Source of the DNA: Muscardinus avellanarius
Taxonomy: Eukaryota > Chordata > Mammalia > Rodentia > Gliridae
Reading direction: 5' to 3'
Length of the DNA stretch: 64,000 nucleotides
Assembly: GCA_963383645.1 (NCBI GenBank)
Contig: OY726560.1
Coordinates: 86,167,093-86,231,092 of the forward strand
In this document: positions 59,701 through 60,862 of the stretch, piece by piece
Numbering within the stretch: position 1 is the stretch's first letter
How the letters are laid out: each line of letters starts with the position of its first letter
Position numbers and translations under genes: made by a program
The notes under the pieces: model-generated
What the model was told of the DNA's origin: nothing
Seen by the model: only the letters and a program-made list of their open reading frames with translations
Databases searched by the model: none

Positions 59701-60025
59701 TTGCATATAAAGAGCTAGATGAGCACTCTTCTAAAAAGTTTCTGTTTTTTTATGCATAACTTGTTATTAGCTTTGCAGTCCCTAAGTCAAACATGCTCAC
59801 TTGGATTATGAAGTTTCATCCTTGTTTTTTTTTCTGTGAGAGAATGCCACAGGTTTACCACATACATTTTAACCACAGGGATCCTGGAGCTACTAAGTCA
59901 CATACCAAGGGATGATCACTCTCAGTAGTATTGACTCAGAGCAATGGCAAATATACCAAATTCTTACCTCTTTGTTCCTTGGAAATTTTTGAAATGACAA
60001 CTGGAATGTTATGTTCAGCTCCTCC
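10750..60025 (-). CDS. SNTG1: Gamma-1-syntrophin, seven internal coding exons (spliced, partial gene)
   Basis: Adapter protein of the dystrophin-associated complex; the gamma-1 form is known as mainly neuronal and its PDZ domain binds C-terminal peptides of signalling partners such as diacylglycerol kinase zeta. Seven exons (A 60025-59968, B 59285-59242, C 59153-59112, D 38020-37918, E 31524-31442, F 27477-27347, G 10879-10750) have GT-AG boundaries and compatible phases, and join into an open 197-codon stretch. The translation follows SNTG1 as I remember it from about residue 74 to 270 of roughly 517: PDZ, linker, second half of split PH1. SNTG2 is excluded by the PDZ ([20 protein letters not shown]) and linker ([18 protein letters not shown]) sequences. 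The start codon, first PH1 half, PH2 and the syntrophin-unique C-terminus lie outside the window. The coordinates given here span introns; use the exon entries for coding sequence. No frameshift or stop is seen in any exon. Confidence 0.96.
10880..11503. other. Intron flanking exon G, with two short palindromes
   Basis: No exon or transposon recognised. TGATGATCATCA (11223-11234) and AGATCTGCAGATCT (11245-11258) are perfect palindromes 10 bp apart, at the edge of a GC-richer patch (to about 11345). Confidence 0.6.
11513..12279 (-). mobile_element. 5'-truncated L1, minus, with target duplication
   Basis: The left end starts with the T-rich L1 3' terminus (TTTATTGGTGCATTGTAGTC, reverse complement of the CACCAATAAA tail). 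Inverse L1 3' UTR and ORF2 end sequence follow (TGAGTAAAATTCCATTGTGT, CAGAGTGGTACTGCTGGATC, CCACATCCTCTCCAGCC). ATGACATTC at 11504-11512 and 12280-12288 is a 9-bp target duplication. Sense to SNTG1. Confidence 0.92.
12289..12934. other. Intronic sequence, nothing recognised
   Basis: Includes an AT-rich short repeat of TTAACAAAATTTA and TTTTAAAAA around 12680-12730. Confidence 0.5.
12935..13100 (-). mobile_element. Old B1-dID SINE, minus
   Basis: TTTATTTTGAAATGGGTCTT, CTCCCAAGTACTGGAATTC and TACCACCACATCTGGCAC remain; the ID half is badly decayed. Confidence 0.65.
13101..13859. other. Intronic sequence, nothing recognised
   Basis: AT-rich with no exon or repeat assigned. Confidence 0.5.
13860..15560 (-). 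mobile_element. Probable degenerate retrovirus-like (ERV/LTR) remnant
   Basis: A block of higher complexity and GC than its surroundings with LTR-like signals on the minus strand: a TATATAAATT box near 14140, an AATAAA near 14118, and a conserved-looking module between about 14038 and 14110. On the plus strand there is a GAAATAAACTCC signal near 14014. The rest has no intact gag, pol or env frame and only short open stretches (for example 15127-15321). The family and even the orientation are uncertain; it may be more than one old insertion. Confidence 0.3.
16987..17221 (-). mobile_element. L1 3'-UTR fragment nested in the L1
   Basis: GTGGATCATATTAAAAATGT, GCTTGGTGTCCTCTCCCTCC, GGATGTAGCTCCTCCATTAA and TTTGCTGAGGTTTCCCCTCC match the 3' UTR seen at 54520-54850. 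Near-duplicate GGTGTCTTTTT (16976) and GGTATCTTTTTT (17222) flank it as a likely target duplication, and the host L1 resumes afterwards. Confidence 0.75.
17269..17344. repeat. (TG)n(AG)n compound microsatellite
   Basis: About 21 bp of TG followed by about 55 bp of AG, sitting where the SINE poly-T end should be. Confidence 0.95.
17345..17537 (-). mobile_element. B1-dID SINE nested in L1, minus
   Basis: GCACTGGGGATGGAACCCAG, CCTCCGAGGTACAGCCCCAG, GAAACATGGTCTCCCTGAG, AGCGCCACCATGCCCAGC-like end. TGTCAA at 17261-17266 and 17538-17543 brackets the microsatellite plus SINE; the host L1 continues on both sides. Confidence 0.92.
18616..19390. other. Intronic sequence, nothing recognised
   Basis: A short duplication GAGCATACCTAG occurs at about 18700 and 18724. 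Otherwise unassigned. Confidence 0.5.
19391..19556 (+). mobile_element. B1-dID SINE, plus
   Basis: GCCAGGTGTGGTAGCACACA, ATCACAGGTTTGAGGCCAGC, CAAGACCGTTTCCAAAAATA and a decayed ID tail GAATGCCCTTAAGTTCAATC. A short deletion lies in the B1 half. Confidence 0.85.
19636..20229 (-). repeat. ~313-bp tandem duplication of nested SINE sequence
   Basis: ACTATAGATTGAAC occurs at 19641 and 19955, and GCACTTTTTATGTTTTATTT at 19792 and 20104, giving an offset of 312-314 bp. Each unit contains an ID-like tail (CTGAGATACACC), a second ID-like start (TTTGTGGTA...TTAAACCCA) and a B1 half. So a SINE-in-SINE cluster was duplicated head to tail; the copies differ at roughly one base in ten. Confidence 0.88.
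20230..20352 (-). mobile_element. SINE B1 half, minus
   Basis: TTTTGAAACACAATCTCACT, CTGAGACTGGCCTCAAACC, TGAACCACCATATCAG. Follows the duplicated block directly. Confidence 0.75.
20366..20587 (-). mobile_element. B1-dID SINE, minus, young-looking
   Basis: Poly-T, GTCTGGGGATGGAACCCATG, GACCGCCGAGCTACACCCCC, AAACCGGGTCTCACTGAG, AAGCGTGCACCACGACACC. TCATTTCC at 20358-20365 and 20588-20595 is the target duplication. Confidence 0.92.
20596..21589. other. Intronic sequence, nothing recognised
   Basis: About 1 kb of unassigned unique-looking intron; short open frames only. Confidence 0.5.
21590..21752 (+). mobile_element. B1-dID SINE, plus, diverged
   Basis: CAGCTGAGTGTGGTGGTGCA, CTCAGTACTTTGGGGGCTAA, GAGAGACCCTTTTTCAAAG, AGATGTAGAATGCCTCC. 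Followed by (TAATTATA)-like AT-rich tail sequence. Confidence 0.82.
21753..22132. other. Intronic sequence, nothing recognised
   Basis: No exon or repeat assigned. Confidence 0.5.
22133..22337 (-). mobile_element. B1-dID SINE, minus
   Basis: TTTTTTTCAGTACTCAGGAT, GGGGCATTCTACCCCCAAGC, TTTTGAAACAGGGTCTCACT, CAAGCATGTGCCACCACTTC. Confidence 0.88.
22338..22883. other. Intronic sequence, nothing recognised
   Basis: Unassigned; short open frames have no recognisable protein. Confidence 0.5.
22884..22978 (+). mobile_element. SINE B1-half fragment, plus
   Basis: GTACTTGGGAGGTTGAGGCA, CCTGCCTGGGCAACAG, GAGACCCTATCTAAAAATAA. No ID tail. Confidence 0.75.
23196..23362 (-). mobile_element. B1-dID SINE, minus, partial
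   Basis: CCCAGCTACACCCCCAAGCC, TTTAGAAACAGGGTCTTGCT, GAGGCTGGTTTTGAACCTG, CAGGTACTGGGATTACAAAT. Confidence 0.82.
23363..23700. other. Intronic sequence, nothing recognised
   Basis: Moderately GC-rich around 23440-23560 (GGGGAAGGGGGGAAGGGAAG). No exon recognised. Confidence 0.5.
23701..24042. repeat. Long inverted repeat, 106-bp arms
   Basis: The left arm 23701-23806 (starting AATAAGCAGTCCATTCAAAG) is almost the perfect reverse complement of the right arm 23937-24042 (ending CTTTGAATGGACTGCTTATT). The spacer of about 130 bp is AT-rich. The arms also share GGGGGGATGTATACTTTAGG versus CCTAATGTATACATCCCCCC. It resembles a foldback or MITE-like element, but no family is recognised. RNA from either strand could form a long hairpin. 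Confidence 0.93.
24043..26904. other. Intronic sequence, nothing recognised
   Basis: About 2.9 kb of AT-rich intron without a recognised SINE, L1 or exon, one of the longest repeat-free stretches here. Confidence 0.5.
26905..27098 (+). mobile_element. B1-dID SINE, plus
   Basis: ACTGAGCATGGTGGCACATG, GGATCTCAGGTTTGAAGCCA, GAGTCCTTGTCTCAAAATAT, AGGTAGAATGCCCCTGGG. Its tail has become a CA repeat. Ends about 250 bp from exon F. Confidence 0.9.
27099..27140. repeat. (CA)n microsatellite
   Basis: About 21 uninterrupted CA units at the 3' end of the preceding SINE. Confidence 0.95.
27347..27477 (-). CDS. SNTG1: SNTG1 exon F (second half of split PH1)
   Basis: 131-nt exon, 43 codons plus two bases of an Arg codon. 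It encodes [20 protein letters not shown] followed by [20 protein letters not shown] and DLS(R). W-E-K-R-W-C-D-L is the strand that resumes the pleckstrin homology fold after the PDZ insertion. Against the human protein as I recall it there are conservative changes (Met for Ile in RLMPLL, Leu for Val in QYLPG). The acceptor is TTCCCAG and the donor AG|GTGAGT. It has a higher GC content than the surrounding intron. Confidence 0.95.
27478..27935. other. Intron upstream of exon F, nothing recognised
   Basis: Contains a 39-codon open frame at 27734-27850 (lysine/arginine rich) that I do not recognise and do not call as a gene. Confidence 0.5.
27936..28163 (+). mobile_element. B1-dID SINE, plus, young-looking
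   Basis: GCAGGGTGTGGTGGCACACT, TGAGACAGGAGGATCGTGGT, GAGACCCTGTTTCAAAATAA, GGGGTGTAGCCCGGAGGTCG, then poly-A. CCAGTTATTA before and TCAGTTACTTA after the tail look like an imperfect target duplication. Confidence 0.92.
28164..28197. repeat. (TA)n microsatellite at SINE tail
   Basis: About 15 AT units directly after the poly-A of the SINE. Confidence 0.92.
28198..29527. other. Intronic sequence, nothing firmly recognised
   Basis: 28640-28710 ends ATAACTGCAATGCACCATAAA and may be a tiny L1 3' terminus. The remainder is unassigned. Confidence 0.45.
29528..29625 (-). mobile_element. L1 3'-end fragment, minus
   Basis: TGCTTTTATTGGTGCATTAT and ACATACATGCACACAG match the inverse L1 3' terminus at 15690-15760. 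Fewer than 100 bp long. Confidence 0.6.
29757..29842. repeat. Decayed ID tail plus purine-rich tract
   Basis: TTTAATTCATAGCACCACAA is followed by an A/G-rich run (GAAAGAAAAGAAAAAAAGC, GGAAGAGAAGAGAAAGAAG). The next SINE inserted at its right end. Confidence 0.55.
29843..30042 (+). mobile_element. B1-dID SINE, plus
   Basis: GTGGGCATGGTGGTGCACAC, GAGACAGGAGGATCATGGTT, AGTGAGACCCTCTTTCAAAA, GGGGTGTAGCTCAAAGGTAG, GGTTCAATCCCCTGTACGGC. An A/G-rich tail continues to about 30093. Confidence 0.92.
30094..31321. other. Intronic sequence with a tiny L1 3' end
   Basis: TATAATTACAATGCACCAAT at 30766-30785 is the L1 3' terminus motif on the plus strand, with a short poly-A-like tail. Otherwise AT-rich and unassigned. 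Confidence 0.5.
31324..31377. repeat. (TA)27 microsatellite next to exon E
   Basis: 54 bp of uninterrupted AT, beginning 64 nt downstream of the exon E splice donor in gene orientation. A perfect self-complementary tract, prone to length change. Confidence 0.97.
31442..31524 (-). CDS. SNTG1: SNTG1 exon E (Ser-rich linker)
   Basis: 83-nt exon: two bases finishing a Cys codon, then 27 codons, [17 protein letters not shown] followed by [10 protein letters not shown]. This is the low-complexity Ser/Pro-containing linker between the PDZ domain and the second half of PH1; the S-S-G-T/A-S-S-P-L-x-D-S-G-L-H-L core is shared by gamma-syntrophins. The acceptor is CTTGCAG and the donor ACA|GTAAGA. A (TA)27 microsatellite starts 64 nt inside the downstream intron (31377-31324). 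Confidence 0.95.
31759..31949 (+). mobile_element. B1-dID SINE, plus, with target duplication
   Basis: CTAGGTGGGTGGCGCACTCT, GAACTGCGGTTCGAGGACAG, GAGACCCTGTTTCAAAATAA, GGGGGTGTAACTTGGAGGTC. A perfect 13-bp duplication AAGAAATATTGTC at 31746-31758 and 31950-31962. Antisense to SNTG1, about 0.24 kb upstream of exon E. Confidence 0.95.
31963..32544. other. Intronic sequence, nothing recognised
   Basis: AT-rich; no exon or repeat assigned. Confidence 0.5.
32545..32722 (+). mobile_element. B1-dID SINE, plus
   Basis: GAAGTGGTGATGCATACCTA, GGTTCAAGGCCAGCCTCAG, AGAATGCCCTTGGGTTCAAT, ACCCAGTATAAAAAA. Confidence 0.86.
32960..35820 (+). mobile_element. Old L1 ORF2 remnant, plus (interrupted)
   Basis: Highly decayed but L1-like in order: ATTAATAAAATAGATGAAAC (start of the RT region), ACTAAAGACCAACATCC, AATATATCACACTGCCAGAA, GACACACATATATTTAGAAA, AACTCAATAAAATTGCAAAA, TTCAAAACACCCTACATAG-like and GTGATCTCTAACAACG blocks, many stops. 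A SINE sits inside at 34189-34397. Antisense to SNTG1. Confidence 0.72.
34189..34397 (-). mobile_element. B1-dID SINE, minus, nested, with target duplication
   Basis: TTTGGTGGTACTGAGGGTGG, CAGGGCTATACTCCCAGGCC, GGAAACAGGGTCTCGCTGAG, GTGCGCCACCACGCCCAGC. A perfect 13-bp duplication AACATGTCTTCTT at 34176-34188 and 34398-34410 shows it entered the old L1. Confidence 0.95.
35885..36010 (+). mobile_element. L1 3'-UTR tail, plus
   Basis: AGGAAGGAGTAAGGCAGGAT, GTTGTGTGTATGTGTGGATA and CAATTATGATATACCAAAG follow the pattern of the other L1 3' tails in this window. Confidence 0.5.
36092..36278 (+). mobile_element. B1-dID SINE, plus
   Basis: GCCGGGCGTGGTGGTGCATG, CTGGCTTAAGAGACCCTGTT, TGGGAGTGTATCCCGGAGG, then GGAATGCCAGTACCACAA. 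Belongs to the CTTAAGAGACCC subfamily. Confidence 0.9.
36279..36322. repeat. (AATA)n/(AATACATA)n microsatellite
   Basis: GAATAAATAAATAAATAAAT then ACATAAATACATAAATACAT, expanded from the SINE tail. Confidence 0.9.
36332..36512 (+). mobile_element. B1-dID SINE, plus
   Basis: GCCAGGCGTGGTGGTGCACA, CACGAAGGTTTGAAGCCAG, TTAGGAGACCCTGTTTCCAA, CTGGGAGAGTAGCCTGAGG. Same subfamily and orientation as its left neighbour. Confidence 0.9.
36530..37490 (+). mobile_element. Old L1 3' region, plus, two overlapping pieces
   Basis: CATTTCTCCAAAGAACACAT, ATGTTCAACATCACTAGTAA, GGTACAGCCACTATGAAAAA and ATCCAGGGGTCCCAC are in L1 ORF2-end order. 37120-37440 repeats the same region (ACAAATGACCAAGAAGTATA, TTCAATATCACTGACTGATC, AGCCTTTATGGAGAAAAGTA), so a second copy or a duplication is present. 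Confidence 0.72.
37491..37917. other. Intron downstream of exon D, nothing recognised
   Basis: No exon or transposon assigned in the 0.43 kb between old L1 and exon D. Confidence 0.5.
37918..38020 (-). CDS. SNTG1: SNTG1 exon D (end of PDZ and start of linker)
   Basis: 103-nt exon, 34 codons plus one base. It begins [20 protein letters not shown], which completes PDZ helix alpha-B and the last beta strand, and continues [14 protein letters not shown] into the PDZ-PH linker. The acceptor is TTTTTAG|GTT and the donor GCC T|GTAAGC; the split Cys codon is completed by exon E. An antisense SINE tail (38301-38432) and the 5' end of an antisense L1 (from about 38677) lie just upstream in gene orientation. 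Confidence 0.96.
38301..38432 (+). mobile_element. 5'-truncated B1-dID SINE, plus
   Basis: AGTGAGGCCCTCTGCAACTC, GGGCAGGGGGTGTAGCTCGG, TTCTATCCCCAGACCCAC and poly-A. It lies 0.28 kb upstream of exon D, antisense to the gene, so the gene strand carries its poly-T. Confidence 0.88.
40306..41043 (+). pseudogene. L1 ORF1 remnant
   Basis: An ATG at 40306 opens a Lys/Glu-rich reading soon broken by stops. The 3' part (40813-41043) is open for 76 codons and resembles the RNA-binding C-terminal half of L1 ORF1-type proteins ([20 protein letters not shown]). In an active L1 this protein would coat L1 RNA. Confidence 0.65.
41326..44977 (+). pseudogene. L1 ORF2 remnant (endonuclease and reverse transcriptase)
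   Basis: The endonuclease part keeps the [15 protein letters not shown] start, ETHLT and NVYAPN, but the usual GDFN motif reads GYFNTP near 41749, which removes a catalytic Asp. The reverse transcriptase part keeps SPGPD near 42728, RQGCSLS near 43280 and FTDD at 43403-43414 in place of FADD. The C-terminal part has the [15 protein letters not shown] cysteine motif near 44680. Multiple stops and frameshifts interrupt it. This is a dead copy of a mobile-element gene. Confidence 0.88.
45470..45671 (-). mobile_element. B1-dID SINE, minus
   Basis: GCAGGTCTGGAGATAAAACC, TTTTGAAACAGGGTCTCACT-like block, TGAGGCTGTCCATAAACTGC, CATCCGCCACCACGCCTGG. AAAGAA before the T tract and after the SINE is a possible short target duplication. 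Confidence 0.9.
46314..46690 (+). mobile_element. MaLR solo LTR, plus
   Basis: TGTGATACTTAGATAGAACA at the start, AAAGAGCTCATTTATAAATG, TTCCAGCCTCCATGATGTGA, CTGAACCCAAAACCATAAGA, then TAAATATTTTAGATTATAAT near the end. Its layout matches the LTR at 50328-50692; it inserted into an older L1. Confidence 0.75.
47065..47279 (-). mobile_element. B1-dID SINE, minus, nested in L1
   Basis: TTCTGGGGGTTGAACCCAGG, CCAAGCTACACTCCCAGCCC, TAAGTAGCTGAGGCTGCCTG, GCATGTGCTACCATGCCTGG. Confidence 0.9.
47901..48120 (+). mobile_element. B1-dID SINE, plus, with target duplication
   Basis: TTTGGGTGTGGTGTTGCACG, TAATCCCAGCATTTGGGAGG, GAGACCCTGTTTCAAAATTA, GGAGGTGTAGCTCAAAGGTA. TAAAAATATCA at 47890-47900 and 48121-48131. 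Confidence 0.93.
48279..48518 (-). mobile_element. B1-dID SINE, minus
   Basis: Long poly-T, GGTGGTACTGGGTGTGAAAC, CTCCAGGCTATATTTCCAGA, GGAAACAGGGTCTCACTAAG, CATGCACTACCGTGCCTGGC. It sits 160 bp from an opposite-strand copy. Confidence 0.92.
48679..48856 (+). mobile_element. Diverged B1-dID SINE, plus
   Basis: ATGGTAGTGGGCACATCCCA, GAGGATCACAGGTTTGATAA, TGCTCAAATGTAGGATATCT, ATTCCCAGTACCAC. Confidence 0.8.
48864..48904. repeat. (GGGA)n purine tract
   Basis: GATGAGGGAGGGTGGGAGGG then AGGGAGGAGAGGGAGGGAGG. Confidence 0.9.
48908..49003 (-). mobile_element. SINE B1-half fragment, minus
   Basis: CACTAAGTAGCTGAGGCTGT, CCTCCTGTCTCAGCCTCCCA, TACTAGAATTATAAAAGTGT. Confidence 0.78.
49062..49255 (+). 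mobile_element. B1-dID SINE, plus
   Basis: CAGTATGAGGATGCACCCCT, GGCAGGTTTGAGGCCAGCC, AGCAAGACCCTGATTCAAAA, CCTGGATTCAGTCCTCATTA. Confidence 0.88.
49256..49299. repeat. (CA)n microsatellite at SINE tail
   Basis: About 22 CA units. Confidence 0.95.
49300..49966. other. Repeat-free GC-richer intron segment, candidate regulatory island
   Basis: Non-repetitive and GC-richer than its surroundings, especially 49500-49930. Contains a perfect X-box motif (see 49640). An A run follows at 49967-49981. No SNTG1 exon or recognisable protein in either strand. Confidence 0.4.
49640..49653. promoter_or_regulatory. X-box motif (RFX-type), candidate
   Basis: GTCTCCATAGCAAC fits the imperfect-palindromic X-box consensus GTYNCCATRGNAAC bound by RFX factors (known in MHC class II and cilia genes). 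Function here is inference. Confidence 0.4.
49982..50327. other. Intronic sequence, nothing recognised
   Basis: No exon or repeat assigned. Confidence 0.5.
50328..50692 (+). mobile_element. MaLR solo LTR, plus
   Basis: AAAAAACTTATGAATATTCA, GTCATGAGGGTTGTAATCAC, TTGCTTCCAGCCTCTATAAT, CTGAACCCAAAACCTTAAGA then AAATAAATCATC (poly-A signal), ending AGATTATGGCTGTGAGAATG. The best-preserved of the four MaLR copies. Confidence 0.8.
50693..51849. other. Intronic sequence, nothing recognised
   Basis: AT-rich, 1.2 kb, no repeats or exons assigned. Confidence 0.5.
51850..51962 (+). mobile_element. L1 3'-UTR tail, plus
   Basis: GACAGCAGGGTGGCATGAGG, CAGATACTGTGTGCATGTGT and the terminus ATAATTACAATGCACTAATA. 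Under 120 bp long. Confidence 0.6.
51963..52344. other. Intronic sequence, nothing recognised
   Basis: AT-rich and unassigned. Confidence 0.5.
52345..52880 (-). mobile_element. MaLR LTR, minus, split by a SINE
   Basis: TTGACCAAAATACCTGACAA and GGAAGGAAGGTTTATTGGGA at the left are the inverse of a MaLR LTR 3' end. GGGAGGGGATATTAAATCTA at 52852-52871 matches the inverse of its 5' start. A SINE occupies 52603-52825. Confidence 0.72.
52603..52825 (-). mobile_element. B1-dID SINE, minus, nested in LTR
   Basis: Poly-T, GAGTCTGGGAGTGGAACCCA, CGACCTCCGAGCTACACC, ACACCGGGTCTCACTGAG, GCGTGCACCACCACACCCGG. GGACAAG flanks at 52596-52602 and 52826-52832, extended by a T-rich match. Confidence 0.94.
53183..53420 (-). 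mobile_element. B1-dID SINE with (TTTA)n, minus, target duplication
   Basis: (TTTA)n at 53180-53216, GTGGTACTGGGGTTGGAACC, TTTGAAAATAGGGTCTCACT, GTGTGTGCCACCACTCTCAG. A perfect 13-bp duplication GCAGCTGATTTTA at 53170-53182 and 53421-53433. Confidence 0.95.
53661..53874 (-). mobile_element. B1-dID SINE with internal (TTTA)n, minus
   Basis: TGGTACTTGGGATTAAATCT, CACTGAGGTATACCCCACAG, a (TTTA)n expansion (53733-53796) between the ID and B1 halves, then GAAACAGGGTCTTACTAAG and CAGCCTCCAAAGTGCTGGG. Confidence 0.88.
53875..54477. other. Intronic sequence, nothing recognised
   Basis: No exon or repeat assigned. Confidence 0.5.
54494..55265 (-). mobile_element. Twin-primed (5'-inverted) L1 with 16-bp target duplication
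   Basis: 54494 to about 54911 is an L1 3' end in minus orientation (T-rich left end, GTGGAACATATTAAAAATGG, TTTGCTGAGGTTTCCCCTCC). About 54912-55265 is an upstream L1 ORF2-end segment in plus orientation (GTGGCAAGCATAAAGAAAT, AGTTCAACCGCTATGGAGAT, GGAACCAACCTGGGTTTCCA, AATTCTACTCAGCTATA). The whole is bracketed by TAAAATCAGTTTTTAA at 54478-54493 and 55266-55281, the classical product of twin priming. Confidence 0.95.
55282..56789. other. Intronic sequence, nothing recognised
   Basis: 1.5 kb without recognised repeats; a T/G run at about 55459-55475. Confidence 0.5.
56790..57238. other. GC-richer non-repetitive segment with short open frames, unassigned
   Basis: Plus strand 56790-56975 is open for 61 codons (begins [20 protein letters not shown]). 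On the minus strand about 57175-57015 is open for over 50 codons. Neither has splice sites consistent with SNTG1, and I recognise no protein. It could be a decayed retrocopy or a conserved noncoding block. Confidence 0.25.
57239..58057. other. Intronic sequence, nothing recognised
   Basis: No exon or repeat assigned. Confidence 0.5.
58058..58186 (-). mobile_element. L1 3'-end fragment, minus
   Basis: TTTTATTGGTGCACTGTGGT, GATAAAAGATGGTGGAGACA, AATTAGCCCTTACCCAATCC: the inverse L1 3' terminus as at 11520-11620, cut at about 130 bp. Confidence 0.85.
58187..59111. other. Intron 3' of exon C, nothing recognised
   Basis: Repeat-free 0.9 kb next to exon C. Confidence 0.5.
59112..59153 (-). CDS. 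SNTG1: SNTG1 exon C (PDZ alpha-B helix start)
   Basis: 42-nt exon, exactly 14 codons with both ends in phase 0: [14 protein letters not shown]. It contains the V/I-N-G turn that follows the GDAIL strand and the His of the alpha-B helix (H in RHEEV). In the PDZ family that His marks class I domains, which bind S/T-x-hydrophobic C-termini. The acceptor is ATTTCAG and the donor GTG|GTGAGT is strong. Being 42 nt and symmetric, skipping would keep frame but destroy the peptide-binding groove. The next intron is 21 kb and holds the near-full-length L1. Confidence 0.95.
59242..59285 (-). CDS. SNTG1: SNTG1 exon B (PDZ core)
   Basis: 44-nt micro-exon. Its first two bases complete an Ala codon begun in exon A, and 14 further codons give (A)[14 protein letters not shown], the PDZ segment with the conserved G-D-x-I-L pattern. 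The acceptor is TTCACAG. The donor CAG|GTACAAAT deviates from the GTRAGT consensus at three positions and so is the weakest of the seven. It is followed by an intron of only 88 bp before exon C; the preceding intron is 682 bp. Confidence 0.95.
59286..59967 (-). other. SNTG1: SNTG1 intron between exons A and B
   Basis: 682 bp, GTAAGA...TTCACAG on the gene strand, AT-rich, no inserted repeat seen. Confidence 0.9.
59968..60025 (-). CDS. SNTG1: SNTG1 exon A (PDZ domain, strands after the binding loop)
   Basis: 58-nt exon, phase 0 at its start, leaving one base (G) for the next codon. It encodes [19 protein letters not shown], the part of the PDZ domain just after the carboxylate-binding GFGLSIK loop, which lies in the previous exon outside the window. 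The acceptor reads TTTCTAG and the donor GAG|GTAAGA. On the gene strand a (GA)28 tract ends 35 nt before the exon, so branch point and polypyrimidine tract are squeezed into a short space. Identification is by direct protein match to remembered SNTG1. Confidence 0.95.
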
Positions 60026-60057
60026 CTAGAAAGAGAAAATAGTATTTGTACTTTTAA

Positions 60058-60060
<3 letters not shown>

Positions 60061-60116
<56 letters not shown>
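60061..60116. repeat. (CT)28 microsatellite next to exon A acceptor
   Basis: 56 bp of perfect CT on the plus strand, that is (AG)28 in gene orientation, ending 35 nt before exon A. A T run (10 nt) precedes it on the gene strand. Confidence 0.97.
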
Positions 60117-60119
<3 letters not shown>

Positions 60120-60129
60120 AAAAAAAAAA

Positions 60130-60669
60130 ACCCAAAATCTACAGCTTTCAGCAAAAAAACAGCCCAGGCTACAAATAGCACACTAAAAGAACACCAGAGC
60201 AATTTAAATAAGTTGTGTGATTTCTGTACTAAAGAGGCAGCACTTTCACTGGGAAGTCTAGATTCTGAGAAATCCAATCATTCCTAGCAGTTGCCTTGAA
60301 CTAAAGACATTAAAGACTGATACTGTCTTTAAATAGACATTCTTTTCAGTGTTCCTTGTGGGAATGCTATCCTTTGTAGGAATTCATACTGAGAATTCCA
60401 ATCATCAGATCCCGGGTTCCCTGGTAGGTAATTCTGTACTAATAATCAAGCACTCTGAGCAGCGCAGAGACCCATCTGAGTACTGAGTGATCAGGGACAA
60501 CTGAACCTGCGCAAATGTGCAGCCAGAATTAGGAAGCACATGCTATACAATTTACACAACAGAATACACTTTCAATAATACTACACTAATATTTTGTTAT
60601 TAGATAAAAAGGGCAACTAACTGACGAAGATGAGAGGGGAGAAAAGGGAAAACACCACAATGGATGTGA
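60130..60669. other. Intronic sequence, nothing recognised
   Basis: No exon or repeat assigned. Confidence 0.5.
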
Positions 60670-60862
60670 TATGCTCACACAAACTTACTAAAGTCAAACA
60701 CTATGCTGAGCATGGGAAAGAAGGAAAGGGAAGGGAATAGGATGGGAACGGAGGTGGGAGTAGAGGGTAACTGAGTGCTGTGCGTATGTGTGCCTCCACC
60801 ACCATAAACTTCATCAAGGTGCATGATTACAATGCACCAATAAAATAAAAAAAATAAAAAGA
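60670..60862 (+). mobile_element. L1 3'-UTR tail, plus
   Basis: A purine-rich AGAAGGAAAGGGAAGGGAAT stretch, GTGCTGTGCGTATGTGTGCC, then GATTACAATGCACCAATAAA and an A-rich tail. The clearest of the short plus-strand L1 3' ends. Confidence 0.75.
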
